Below, piece after piece: positions 36,078-44,854 of a stretch of DNA of 64,000 nucleotides (position 1 is the first letter of the stretch; each line of letters begins with the position of its first letter). The translations under genes and the position numbers were made by a program. Source of the stretch: Nocardia cyriacigeorgica (GTDB taxonomy: Bacteria; Actinomycetota; Actinomycetes; Mycobacteriales; Mycobacteriaceae); NCBI RefSeq assembly GCF_005863245.1, contig NZ_VBUT01000014.1:1-64000 (forward strand). Direction: 5' to 3'. The notes below the pieces were generated by a model. It was not told where the DNA came from and did no database searches. It saw only the letters and a list, made by a program, of their open reading frames with translations.

Positions 36078-36649
36078 GCAAGGTGAATCGGCCCGCCGCG
36101 GTGAACCGGGTGCTGATCGGGCTGACCGGGCTGGTCTGCCTGGCAGCCGGCGGGTACGCGGTTGCCGCCTACTACGGGCAACTGCACTGGGTGGACCAGG
36201 AGTCGACGCTGGTTCCCGGCACCGCCGCACCGCCCACCTGGGTGTTCTGGGCGGTGATCGCCGGTGCGGTCGTTTTGGGGTTGCTGTGCCTGCGTTGGTT
36301 GCTGGCCCAGATCTTCCGGATGCCGAAATCGCAGACCTGGCGCTTCGACGCCGACGGCTCGGCCGGAACGACGGTGATGGCCTCCTCGACGGCGGCGGCG
36401 CCGGTGGCTGCCGACATCGAAGCCTTCGACGATGTGCGTTCGGCCTCGGCCTGGCTGACCGGCACCCGGTGGGCGCCGGAACTGCATCTCACCGTCACCG
36501 CGGAACCGCACGCCGACGTCGGGCAGTTGCGCCGCCGCATCCTCGACGAGGCCGTGCCCCGGCTGCGCCAGGCGCTCGAGCTCGAGTCCATCCCGGTGAC
36601 CTTGGAGTTGGGCTTCGCCGATGCCGGCAAGAAGCCGCAGCTGCGCTGA
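36074..36649 (+). CDS. amaP: alkaline-shock membrane anchor (AmaP-like)
   Basis: 191 residues with two membrane helices (VLIGLTGLVCLAAGGYAVAAY and WVFWAVIAGAVVLGLLCLRWLL) followed by a soluble domain ending QALELESIPVTLELGFADAG. This is the design of AmaP, the anchor that tethers Asp23 to the membrane in Firmicutes. Last gene of the operon; a perfect 13-bp terminator follows at 36716-36749. Confidence 0.7.
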   Translation: MSKVNRPAAVNRVLIGLTGLVCLAAGGYAVAAYYGQLHWVDQESTLVPGTAAPPTWVFWAVIAGAVVLGLLCLRWLLAQIFRMPKSQTWRFDADGSAGTTVMASSTAAAPVAADIEAFDDVRSASAWLTGTRWAPELHLTVTAEPHADVGQLRRRILDEAVPRLRQALELESIPVTLELGFADAGKKPQLR

Positions 36650-36715
36650 CTTGCGGGGCATGTCGTCGGGCGCGATGTGCGCGGCCCGGGTGCGGCAGTT
36701 CAGGCACGCGGCGGG

Positions 36716-36749
36716 GCCGGCCGACCCGCTTCACTTCGGGTCGGCCGGC
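36716..36749 (+). terminator. terminator of the Asp23 operon
   Basis: GCCGGCCGACCCG (36716-36728) pairs perfectly with CGGGTCGGCCGGC (36737-36749) around an 8-nt loop. It lies 67 nt after the AmaP stop and before the sirtuin. Confidence 0.75.
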
Positions 36750-36871
36750 GCGACGCATACGGACGCAGGTGTGACCGCTCGGCCCACGGCGCGGCAGGCC
36801 AGAGCGGTGCGCCGAATGCGGTCCCGATAACCTGTCGATATGCAGTGTTCGCCGATGACGCCGAGCCCGCG

Positions 36872-37615
36872 GTGACCACGGACTGGTACACCCGCCAGGG
36901 CCGGATCGCGGTGCTCACCGGGGCCGGCATCTCCACCGATTCCGGGATCCCGGACTTCCGCGGACCGCGCGGGGTGTGGACCGAGGACCCGATCGCGGAG
37001 CTGCTGTCGACCTACGACAACTATCTCGCCGACCCGGACCTGCGCCGCCGCTCCTGGCTGGCCCGCCGCGACAATCCCGCCTGGCAGGCCAGGCCGAATG
37101 CCGCCCACACTGCGCTGGTCGAGCTCGAACGGGCCCGCACGCTCACCATCATCACCCAGAACGTCGACCGGTTGCATCAGCGCGCCGGATCCTCGCCGAG
37201 CCGGGTGATCGAGATCCACGGCAATATGTTCGACGTCGTCTGCGTCGACTGCGACTACACCGCGACGATGGCCGCGACGCTCGAGCGGGTCGCCGCCGGT
37301 GAGGACGATCCACCGTGCCCGCGGTGCGGTGGAATCCTCAAGGCGGCGACGGTGATGTTCGGGCAGGCAATGCAACCGCGCACCATGTTGAAGGCGACGA
37401 TCACCGCCGAATCCGCCGATCTGTTCCTGGCGATCGGCACGTCGTTGCAGGTGGAGCCCGCCGCCTCATTGTGTGCGCTCGCGGTGGACAACGGTGCCGA
37501 CCTCGTCATCGTCAATGCCGAGCCCACGCCCTACGACCGCATCGCCACCGAGGTCATCCGCGAACCCATCGGCACCGCCGTCCCCGAGCTCGTTTCGCGC
37601 ATCCTCGGCTACTAG
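36872..37615 (+). CDS. NAD-dependent protein deacylase (sirtuin)
   Basis: 247 residues from GTG 36872. NAD-binding TGAGISTDSGIPDFRG (residues 17-32), TQNVDRLHQRAG, catalytic His in EIHGNMFD, and the zinc site VCVDC...PCPRCGG. Removes acyl groups from lysines, coupling NAD+ use. Upstream GTG codons in frame (36845) exist but add no conserved sequence. Single gene after the Asp23 operon terminator. Confidence 0.9.
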   Translation: MTTDWYTRQGRIAVLTGAGISTDSGIPDFRGPRGVWTEDPIAELLSTYDNYLADPDLRRRSWLARRDNPAWQARPNAAHTALVELERARTLTIITQNVDRLHQRAGSSPSRVIEIHGNMFDVVCVDCDYTATMAATLERVAAGEDDPPCPRCGGILKAATVMFGQAMQPRTMLKATITAESADLFLAIGTSLQVEPAASLCALAVDNGADLVIVNAEPTPYDRIATEVIREPIGTAVPELVSRILGY

Positions 37616-37683
37616 CGCGTGTTCGCCTGGCAGCGCTACGCCTGGGTCTCCGCGTGGAAAGCGTTGCCGCCGAATATGTTCGG

Positions 37684-38631
37684 CTATCCGCGCACGCTGC
37701 TCGGGGTCGATCCGAAACGCTGCCGGAAGGCGGTGCTGAAACTGCTCACCGAGCCGAAACCGAGTCCGAGGGCGATATCGGTGACGCTGGTATGCCGGTA
37801 GGCCGGGCTGCGCAACCGGGCATGGGCGAGCTGTAGCCGCTCTTCCCGGATGAGTTCGCGCGGGGTGGTGCCCGCCTGCTGGAGGGCGAGCTGGACCTGG
37901 CGCACCGACCAGCCGAGGGCCCGCGCGATCTGCGCGCTGGACAGGTCGGGATCGCCAGCGTGGCGTCGAATATAGTGCCGCACAGTCGATTCGACCTCGC
38001 CGAGGTGGCTGCCGTTGGTCGGTGTCTCGCCGAGAGCCAGCATGCAGACCAGATCGACCAGTCGCTCGGCCACCGCGTCGAACTGGGCCGCGGTGAGCGT
38101 GCCGGCCTCCTCGTACAGACCGGTCAGCATGGTCGCGGCCACGCGGCCGAGGCCGGTGCTCAGGTCCAGGGGGCGTGCGGGTGGTTCGGCGCGGTTGAGC
38201 CGATGCTGGATCTCGCGTCGCGGAATGGTCATGATCAGCCCGTGGGTGCCGCTGCACGCGGTGAACGACAGCGGCCGGTTGATGGTGATCAGGCTGCTCA
38301 TCCCTGGCTTCAGCGAACCGGTGCGTTCCTCGCTGCTCAGGTCGAAACGCCCGGTGAGTGGCATGACCAGGCGATAGTCGTCGTCGGGGTCGGCGCGGAT
38401 GTGGGTGGCCGCGCGGGTGTAGACGATCGGATCGGATTCGCGGCCGACGATCTGATAGGTGTCGGTGCGGTGACGCCGGATCCGGCCGTAGAAATCGGTG
38501 GCCGAACCGAACTCGTAGCTCAAGCGCACGCCCTGGAAGGAGTCGACCAGCTCGGCCCAGTAGTCGACACGGTCACGCGGGTCGACGTCCGCTGTCGACG
38601 CCTCCTCGACCACCGCCTCACCTACCATCAC
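37684..38631 (-). CDS. AraC-family transcriptional regulator
   Basis: 315 residues. C-terminal double helix-turn-helix: SSAQIARALGWSVRQVQLALQQAGTTP and RHTSVTDIALGLGFGSVSSFSTAFRQRFGSTP. The N-terminal 200 residues fit the AraC-binding-like sensor domain 2 (DRVDYWAELVDSFQGVRLSYE). Target unknown; convergent with the sirtuin and divergent from the editing-domain-like gene. Confidence 0.85.
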   Translation of the reverse strand: MMVGEAVVEEASTADVDPRDRVDYWAELVDSFQGVRLSYEFGSATDFYGRIRRHRTDTYQIVGRESDPIVYTRAATHIRADPDDDYRLVMPLTGRFDLSSEERTGSLKPGMSSLITINRPLSFTACSGTHGLIMTIPRREIQHRLNRAEPPARPLDLSTGLGRVAATMLTGLYEEAGTLTAAQFDAVAERLVDLVCMLALGETPTNGSHLGEVESTVRHYIRRHAGDPDLSSAQIARALGWSVRQVQLALQQAGTTPRELIREERLQLAHARLRSPAYRHTSVTDIALGLGFGSVSSFSTAFRQRFGSTPSSVRG

Positions 38632-38852
38632 AGACTCCGTTCTCGTCCCGTGGGTGGACCGGGCCTCGGCTGGATACCCGCTGAGCCGAGGATAGGTCGT
38701 CGCCGTGCGGTTTCGGGCCGAGTCGCGCGAGTGGATCTGCGCCGGGGCGCAAAGTTCGTGCGCTCGGCGACAACCGCGCGGGGTCCGGCATCACTACATT
38801 TTCGTAGGTCCGGCGTCCGAAGGGCGACGAGGGTCGCGCGGTAGGGGTATGG

Positions 38853-39446
38853 GTGAAGATTCTCAGTAGTCGTTGGCACTGTTTCGAATACACGCCGGTC
38901 GACGCCGGGCCGTGCGCCGTCGAGCTCGCACAGCCATCGGTGGCGCGAACCTTCCACGACTGCTTACTACTGCACATCTATGTCGAGCCGGGCGAGCGCG
39001 GTCCCTCGGGTGAGCTCGTCCGGGCGATCCAGGCGATGATCGCGCAGAGTGCGGCGGCCTACGTGGTGATCAACGGTTCTCCGGTACTGCCGCGCGGCGC
39101 CCGCCGAGCAGCGATGTCCGGGCCGGATCTGCTCGCGCATCTGGCCGACACCCTCGATCTCGTCGAGGAGATCGCCGAACGACTCGAGGAACGCGGCGAA
39201 CGCGTGCATCTGATGCCGTTCGGCTGGCGCCTGGAATGCGGGCGGGCCTGTGCGTTCGCCGGGCCGTGTGATGTGGTCCGGGTGGGTGAACCCGGACAGC
39301 CGCGCCGGCGGACGCCCACCGCGCCCGGTCTGCCCGCCACCTTCACCACCTTCGGCACCACCCGGGCCAAGCCGTCCGGGTGGGCGACGATGCATCTGAT
39401 CCCGCCGCGACGTCAGCCGATCGGGCCGAGCACGCGATCGAGATAG
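38853..39446 (+). CDS. stand-alone protein resembling the archaeal threonyl-tRNA synthetase editing domain
   Basis: 197 residues from GTG 38853 with AGGGG 7 nt upstream. Resembles the N-terminal editing domain of archaeal ThrRS (fold of D-aminoacyl-tRNA deacylases): start KILSSRWHCFEYTPVD, strand LLLHIYVEPGERG, VVINGSPVLPRGAR where the family has 'VYPFAHLS', and ERGERVHLMPFGWRLEC matching its 'PFGYYK' motif at 122-125. That domain removes serine wrongly attached to tRNA-Thr; here there is no synthetase part. The last 34 nt overlap the convergent lactone-oxidase gene. The call rests on motif similarity by eye. Confidence 0.6.
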   Translation: MKILSSRWHCFEYTPVDAGPCAVELAQPSVARTFHDCLLLHIYVEPGERGPSGELVRAIQAMIAQSAAAYVVINGSPVLPRGARRAAMSGPDLLAHLADTLDLVEEIAERLEERGERVHLMPFGWRLECGRACAFAGPCDVVRVGEPGQPRRRTPTAPGLPATFTTFGTTRAKPSGWATMHLIPPRRQPIGPSTRSR

Positions 39447-40711
39447 TCGTTGGCGAACACGCCCTTCGGGTCGAAGCGGCGGCGAACCTCGGCGAACCGA
39501 TCCCACTCCGGGTACCGGGGCCGCAACGTCTGCGCGGTCTGGAAATGGCGTTTGCCCCAGTGCGGGCGGCCGTCGAACCGGTCGAACACCTCTTCGCAGG
39601 CCCGGAAGTACGGCTCGTAATCCATGCCCTGATACATGTGCACGGCGATATAGCAGGTGGCGCGCCCGCTCGCGGGGGAGAGGAACGCGTCGTCGGGCGC
39701 CACCCAGCGCACCTCGATCGGCATCGGGGTGTCGAAGCGGGTGGACAGCTCTTTGATCGCGCGAATGGCCTCGGCCGAATGTTCGCGCGGGATGGCGTAT
39801 TCCATCTCGGTGAAGCGGATCAGGCGCGGCGAGGCGAACACCCGGTAGGACCGATCCACCTGACGGCGATAGCTGCCCGCATAGGCCGCCCCGCGATGGA
39901 TCCACGGCACCAGCCGCGGCTGCCTGCGGCCGAGCCTGCACAGCGCGTCGAAGGTGTAGTTGGACATCAGGATATCGGCGAACCAGTCCACCACCTGATG
40001 GCGCGGCTGTTCGGCGAGATCGACCCGGTTGTTGCGCTTGGTCATGGCCAGCGGGCTGTGCGCGAACATGTAGAACTCGAAATGGTCGTTGCCCTCGACG
40101 TAGGTGTCCAGATCGTCGAGCACTTCTTCGACCGGAACCGGACGCTCGATGCCTTCCAGCACGAACGAGGGCACCAGCCGCAAGGTCATCGCGGTGACCA
40201 CGCCGAGCGCTCCGAGATTGACCCGTGCCGCCCGCCAGCCGTCCGGATCGGACTGTTCGTTCAGCTCGACGACACTGCCGTCCGGGCGCATCAACTCCAC
40301 CGAATGCACTGCCGCCGAGAGGTTTTGCAGCGTGGCGCCGGTGCCGTGGGTCGCGGTGGCGGTGGCTCCCGCGATGGTCTGGGCGTCGATATCGCCGAGG
40401 TTGGGGAAGGCCAGCCCGTGGTTGTGCAGCGCCGGGCTCGCGGCGTGCAGGGTGAGACCGGCCTCGACCCTGGCCAGGCCGCTGCTGCGGTCGACGTCGA
40501 GCACCCGGTTCATCCGCGACAAGTCCAGCAGCAGCCCGTCGGTCAGGCAGATATCGGTGAACGAATGCCCCGAGCCGGCGACGCGAACCTGCTGCCCCGC
40601 CTCCGCGGCCCGGCCGAGTAGGTCGGCGAGCTCATTGCGGTTGCGCGGAGCCGCGACGGACGCCGGCGCGCACTGCTGATCGCCGGCCCAGTTCATCCAC
40701 GAATTGGTCAC
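39413..40711 (-). CDS. D-arabinono-1,4-lactone oxidase / sugar-lactone dehydrogenase (FAD)
   Basis: 432 residues. VAO-type FAD enzyme: RVAGSGHSFTDICLTDG, GLAFPNLGDIDAQTIAGATATATHGTG and the C-terminal HWGKRHFQTAQTLRPRYPEWDRF of the aldonolactone oxidase family. The GSGHS motif has Gly-Ser-Gly-His for covalent FAD linkage. Related to mycobacterial L-gulono-1,4-lactone dehydrogenase. Start ATG 40711. Confidence 0.87.
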   Translation of the reverse strand: MTNSWMNWAGDQQCAPASVAAPRNRNELADLLGRAAEAGQQVRVAGSGHSFTDICLTDGLLLDLSRMNRVLDVDRSSGLARVEAGLTLHAASPALHNHGLAFPNLGDIDAQTIAGATATATHGTGATLQNLSAAVHSVELMRPDGSVVELNEQSDPDGWRAARVNLGALGVVTAMTLRLVPSFVLEGIERPVPVEEVLDDLDTYVEGNDHFEFYMFAHSPLAMTKRNNRVDLAEQPRHQVVDWFADILMSNYTFDALCRLGRRQPRLVPWIHRGAAYAGSYRRQVDRSYRVFASPRLIRFTEMEYAIPREHSAEAIRAIKELSTRFDTPMPIEVRWVAPDDAFLSPASGRATCYIAVHMYQGMDYEPYFRACEEVFDRFDGRPHWGKRHFQTAQTLRPRYPEWDRFAEVRRRFDPKGVFANDYLDRVLGPIG

Positions 40712-40777
40712 ATGTCCAACTGTAAGGGATCGGGTGTGACCTGCGCTACCCGCGGTCCGGTTTGCTGAGAAGTGGCG

Positions 40778-41452
40778 TCAGCGGCGACGGCCCGTGCACC
40801 GGGCGGTCTTGGCGCACTCGACCTCGCCGTCGTCGAGCGGCGGCACCGACAGCTGTTGGCGCGGAACGCGTTCGGTGCGCATGCCGTTGAGCACGAGCGC
40901 CATATAGCGCCGCCACACCTGATCGTTGACCGGGCGGGCGAACTCGGCGATCCCGTCGACCATGTGCACCATCGCGAAGAAGTCCGAGGCAACCACGTCG
41001 GGTTGGATCGCGCCGGCGTCGCGTGCGCGGTCGACGATGCGGGCGACGGTCGGCCTGATCCGGTCGCGCACCCGGGCGAACTGCTCGAGATCGTCCTCGA
41101 GCTCCAGCATGACCTCGCTGAACCCGCGGTTGGTCGCCATATGCCTGCACGCGTATTCGAAGAACTCGACCAGGCCCTGCCACGGATCGGGATGACGGAC
41201 GCATTCCTCTGCGGTCTCGGCGAATTCGTCGAGGTGCTGCTGGAAGACCTCGGAGATGAGTTCCTTCTTGTTCGCGAAGCGCCGGTAGACCGTGCCGACG
41301 CCCACGCCCGCGCGCTCGGCGACGTCGTCGAGGGTGATCTCGAGTCCGTGGTCGGCGAACAGCTGGCGGGCGGCCTCGACGATGCGTTGCTGATTGCGTG
41401 CTGCGTCGGCTCGCAAACGCCGGGTCGGAGGCATGGTCGTGGCGGGATTCAC
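40778..41452 (-). CDS. TetR/AcrR-family regulator
   Basis: 224 residues. Helix-turn-helix AARQLFADHGLEITLDDVAERAGVGVGTVYRRFANKKELI (about 27-66); the C-terminal domain is of the AcrR multidrug type. Divergent from an MFS exporter, with half-site repeats in the 111-bp gap, so most likely its repressor. An in-frame ATG at MPPTRR is an alternative start. Confidence 0.85.
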   Translation of the reverse strand: MNPATTMPPTRRLRADAARNQQRIVEAARQLFADHGLEITLDDVAERAGVGVGTVYRRFANKKELISEVFQQHLDEFAETAEECVRHPDPWQGLVEFFEYACRHMATNRGFSEVMLELEDDLEQFARVRDRIRPTVARIVDRARDAGAIQPDVVASDFFAMVHMVDGIAEFARPVNDQVWRRYMALVLNGMRTERVPRQQLSVPPLDDGEVECAKTARCTGRRR

Positions 41453-41492
41453 ACCGTCATGCTATCAGCGATGGGATTAAGTGGAGACGTCT

Positions 41493-41544
41493 CCTCCGTT
41501 ACTGTGGCAGCGTTCCAGCTAACCGGAGGAACTACCTCCGTTTA
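41493..41544. promoter_or_regulatory. CCTCCGTT half-site cluster upstream of the MFS gene
   Basis: CCTCCGTTA (41493-41501), its near-complement TAACCGGAGG (41520-41529) and CCTCCGTTTA (41535-41544). Three half-sites arranged as two inverted pairs between divergent tetR and MFS genes; likely TetR operator. Confidence 0.5.
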
Positions 41545-41563
41545 TTTTTTAACGAGGGGCGAC

Positions 41564-43063
41564 GTGACCACCACCATCGAACGCGGGCCGGACCCGCAGC
41601 AGAAACCGACGTCAGGCAGGCGTGGCTCGCACGCACTGCGCTGGTGGGTGCTCGCCGTCCTCGGCGTCGCCCAGCTCATGGTCGTGCTCGACGCGACCGT
41701 GGTGAACATCGCGCTTCCCGAGGCGCAACGAGACCTCGGCTTCGGCGACGCCGACCGGCAATGGGTCATCACCGGCTACGCGCTGGCCTTCGGTAGCTTG
41801 CTGCTACTGGGCGGCCGGCTCAGCGACCTGTTCGGCAGGCGCAACACCTTCATCGTCGGCCTGGTCGGCTTCTCGGTGGCCTCCGCGATCGGGGGCGCGG
41901 CCACCAACTTCGAGATGCTGGTCGCGGCCCGCATCGGCCAGGGCGTGTTCGGCGCGCTGCTCGCGCCCGCGGCGCTGTCGCTGCTGACCGTTACCTTCAC
42001 CGAACCAGGCGAACGGGCCAAGGCCTTCGGCATCTTCGGCGCGGTCGCCGGTACCGGCGGCGCCATCGGCCTGCTGCTCGGCGGCGTGCTCACCGAATGG
42101 GCCTCCTGGCGCTGGGTGATGTTCGTGAACCTGGCCTTCGCCGCCGTCGCGCTGGTGGGTGCGGTGCTGCTGCTGGCCAAGCACACCGTCACCGAACGGC
42201 CCAAGCTCGATATCCCCGGCACCATCGTGGTCACCGCGGCATTGTTCGGCATCGTCTACGGGTTCTCGCACGCCGAGACCGACGGCTGGACCGACCCGGT
42301 CACCCTGGCCTTCCTGTTCGGTGGCGCGGCACTGCTCGCGGTATTCGTCTGGCTGGAGACCCGAGTCGCGAACCCGCTGCTGCCGCTGCGCGTCGTGCTC
42401 GACCGCACCAGGGGCGGATCGTTCCTCACCGTGTTCGTCATGGGCATCGGGATGTTCGCGATCTTCCTGTTCCTGACCTACTACATGCAGCTCACCCTCG
42501 GATACACGCCGATCACCACCGGTGTGGCGTTCCTGCCGATGGTGGCCGCGATGATCGTGTCCTCGACCACCACGCCGTCGCTGCTGCTGCCGAAGCTCGG
42601 ACCGAAGATCGTGGTCAGCGCCGGATTCCTGATCGCCGCCGCCGGTATGGCGTGGCTGACCCGGATCGGGCTGGACACCGGCTACACCACGCACATCCTG
42701 CCCGGCCTGATCCTGATGGGCCTCGGCCTCGGCGGCGCGATGGCCACGGCGTTCCAGGGCGCGACGGCCGGTGTGCACCACGAGGACGCGGGCGTCGCCT
42801 CGGCGACGATCAATACCAGCCAGCAGGTCGGTGGCTCGATCGGCACCGCACTGCTGAGCACCATCGCGGCCTCGGCGGCCAGTGACTACATGGTCGGCCG
42901 CACGCCGGATCAGTTGACCGTCGCGCAGTCGGCGATCGAGAGCTACACCACCAGCTTCTGGTGGGCCACTGCGATCTTCGTGATCGGCGCCGTGGTGACG
43001 GGTGTGCTGCTGCCCAATACCGCGCCCGCGCCCGCGGAAGGGGAGTTGGTGCTCGCGCACTGA
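41564..43063 (+). CDS. MFS drug-resistance transporter (DHA2 family)
   Basis: 499 residues from GTG 41564, preceded by GAGGGG. About 14 membrane segments: RWWVLAVLGVAQLMVVLDATVVNIALP, motif A GRLSDLFGRRN, RIGQGVFGALLAPAALSLL, and motif C GAVAGTGGAIGLLLGGVLTE. Resembles EmrB/QacA-type antiporters. Divergent TetR repressor; followed by a hairpin terminator. Substrate unknown. Confidence 0.87.
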   Translation: MTTTIERGPDPQQKPTSGRRGSHALRWWVLAVLGVAQLMVVLDATVVNIALPEAQRDLGFGDADRQWVITGYALAFGSLLLLGGRLSDLFGRRNTFIVGLVGFSVASAIGGAATNFEMLVAARIGQGVFGALLAPAALSLLTVTFTEPGERAKAFGIFGAVAGTGGAIGLLLGGVLTEWASWRWVMFVNLAFAAVALVGAVLLLAKHTVTERPKLDIPGTIVVTAALFGIVYGFSHAETDGWTDPVTLAFLFGGAALLAVFVWLETRVANPLLPLRVVLDRTRGGSFLTVFVMGIGMFAIFLFLTYYMQLTLGYTPITTGVAFLPMVAAMIVSSTTTPSLLLPKLGPKIVVSAGFLIAAAGMAWLTRIGLDTGYTTHILPGLILMGLGLGGAMATAFQGATAGVHHEDAGVASATINTSQQVGGSIGTALLSTIAASAASDYMVGRTPDQLTVAQSAIESYTTSFWWATAIFVIGAVVTGVLLPNTAPAPAEGELVLAH

Positions 43064-43080
43064 TCATTGTCGGGAGTACT

Positions 43081-43113
43081 GCCGCCCGTTGAGCTTCCGG
43101 CTCTGCGGGCGGC
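43081..43113 (+). terminator. hairpin terminator after the MFS gene
   Basis: GCCGCCCG (43081-43088) pairs with CGGGCGGC (43106-43113), with an inner GAGC/GCTC stem. It begins 17 nt after the stop. No T-tract. Confidence 0.6.
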
Positions 43114-43360
43114 GGTGCGATTACGGGGCCGAGCCCGGTGACCTCGTGCCCGGGTGGAAAGCTGCTGTGGGCGAGCCGCAGTCGAGTCGATGTACTTGCC
43201 GATGCGGGGCGGGGCGGTGCTGCCGGCCCTGGTAGATGTCGGCACCCTTCTGGCGGTCGTACGTGGCCGCAAGCCGACGCCGGCGAAGCGTTGCGAAATC
43301 TCGTGCGCGGCGGGGGTGCGTGCTTCGCCTGCGGTAGCGGCGCACCGTCGGTCGGGCGGG

Positions 43361-44650
43361 TCAGCAGTTCACCGGCGGTGGTGTCCCCGCGAAACGGCCT
43401 TCGAGATAGTCCAGGGCCCGCAAGGCGCCCAGCAGGACGGCGCCGGTGTGATCGGCGCCGGCGAGTAAGTCCAGCTGCACCGGTGTGCCTGCCGCGCAAT
43501 AGCGTTCGGCCGTCCGACGCACCGGCTCCGCCGAGATCATGTCGTCGGTACCGTGCCAGACGTACAGGGGAGCGGTGGGTATGCCGTCGAAGGTCTCCAG
43601 GCTGTTGTCGCGCAGAATCGGTGCGGCGGCGCGATCTTCGGTCGGCGGTGTGATGAACACATCGTCGGTGGCCAGGCCCGCCGCGGCCCGGACGATCTCG
43701 TCCATGCAGGCGTCGTCGACGCGGTCGAGCAGGGCCGACCCGGCCGGATTCAGAAACCGCTCCAGCGAGACCGCCGGATACTCGCGGGCCAATCCGACCG
43801 CCGCCGCGAACCCGAGCCCGAACATCGGATTCGGCTGATCGCCGAGATCGCGCGCCAGCGCACCGAGATTCATCGGCACCCCGCCCGCCGCCGCACCGGC
43901 AATGGGCAGTTCGGGTGCGTACTCCGGGGCCATGGCGGCCGCGAACCCGGTCGCCATGCCGCCACCGGAGTAACCGGCCAACGCCACCGGGCTGTCGTCG
44001 AGTGCGGCCGGTTCGAACTGCCGGACCGCGCGAATCCCGTCCAGGGTGATCCGCCCGCCCAGTTGTGCGGCGCCGTAGGCACTGTCCGGTCCGAGGTGGT
44101 CGGGCACCGCGACCGCCCAGCCGCGAGACAACAGCAGATTCACCGCGGGCGCTTCGCGTAACGTGCCGGCCTGTAGCGAATGCGATGGGGCGCACCGGGT
44201 TCCCAGCGAGTTGACGAACGGCTGATACGACACCAACGGCCGGTCCGGCACGTCGCCTGTGGGCAGCAGCACGGTGGTGACCGCGGCGATCGGCTCTCCG
44301 CGCGAATTCGTGCTGCGGAAAGCCAGCTGCCACGCGGTGGTGTCGGCGAACCCGGCCGCGGTCACCTGCCTGCTGCGAATGACCTCACCGGGCCGGTACT
44401 CATCGATATCGGCGGGCTCGGAGTAGAAGGGTTCGGCCTCGGTCGCCGAATGGACGGTCATCGCCGCGGGCAGGGTATCGCCCAGTGCCAGCACAGACGC
44501 GACGGCGAGCGCGAGCACCAGGCGACGGATCACCAGACTCGCCCGACGCGCCCGGGAATGCCGTATGCTCAACGTTTGCTCGGGTGCGGCGTGGCGCTCG
44601 GACCGGTGCCGGCGTCGCCGTATTCGTGAACTCCGCGGTGCCGCCATCAC
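43361..44650 (-). CDS. secreted secretory-lipase-family protein
   Basis: 429 residues from GTG 44650 (ATG 44647 equally likely). A signal peptide is visible at about 35-65 (VIRRLVLALAVASVLALGDTLPAA), so the real start may be further downstream, for example the TTG preceding SIRHSRARRAS. Lipase nucleophile in LAGYSGGGMATGFAAA, with GWAVAVPDHLGPDSAYG before it, the LIP family signature; acid/histidine in WHGTDDMISAEPV and LAGADHTGAV. Paralogous to the 29685-31031 lipase, but this copy has a signal peptide. Confidence 0.8.
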   Translation of the reverse strand: MMAAPRSSRIRRRRHRSERHAAPEQTLSIRHSRARRASLVIRRLVLALAVASVLALGDTLPAAMTVHSATEAEPFYSEPADIDEYRPGEVIRSRQVTAAGFADTTAWQLAFRSTNSRGEPIAAVTTVLLPTGDVPDRPLVSYQPFVNSLGTRCAPSHSLQAGTLREAPAVNLLLSRGWAVAVPDHLGPDSAYGAAQLGGRITLDGIRAVRQFEPAALDDSPVALAGYSGGGMATGFAAAMAPEYAPELPIAGAAAGGVPMNLGALARDLGDQPNPMFGLGFAAAVGLAREYPAVSLERFLNPAGSALLDRVDDACMDEIVRAAAGLATDDVFITPPTEDRAAAPILRDNSLETFDGIPTAPLYVWHGTDDMISAEPVRRTAERYCAAGTPVQLDLLAGADHTGAVLLGALRALDYLEGRFAGTPPPVNC

Positions 44651-44854
44651 CGACTCCGAAACGAGGCTGTGGACTGCGCTCGGTCTTCGGCGAAGACCTC
44701 AGTCGATTCGTACTGCGCCGCGGTCGGTGTGTCAACGACGGGCCTCGCCCGAGCAGCCGCGCCGTCGGCCGGCCCCGTTGCCGCCGATAGCGTCGCGGTA
44801 GACGCGGCCGCGCCGGTGCGGCCGGTCACCGGGCTGGGACAGGAGGTTGGGGAC

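Noticed and set aside
41804..43060. 418-codon minus-strand frame opposite the MFS gene
   Set aside because: Antisense, Gly/Arg/His-rich, no recognised pattern.
44567..44854. fluoride riboswitch before crcB1
   Set aside because: I looked for the crcB motif consensus and saw no matching pseudoknot sequence.
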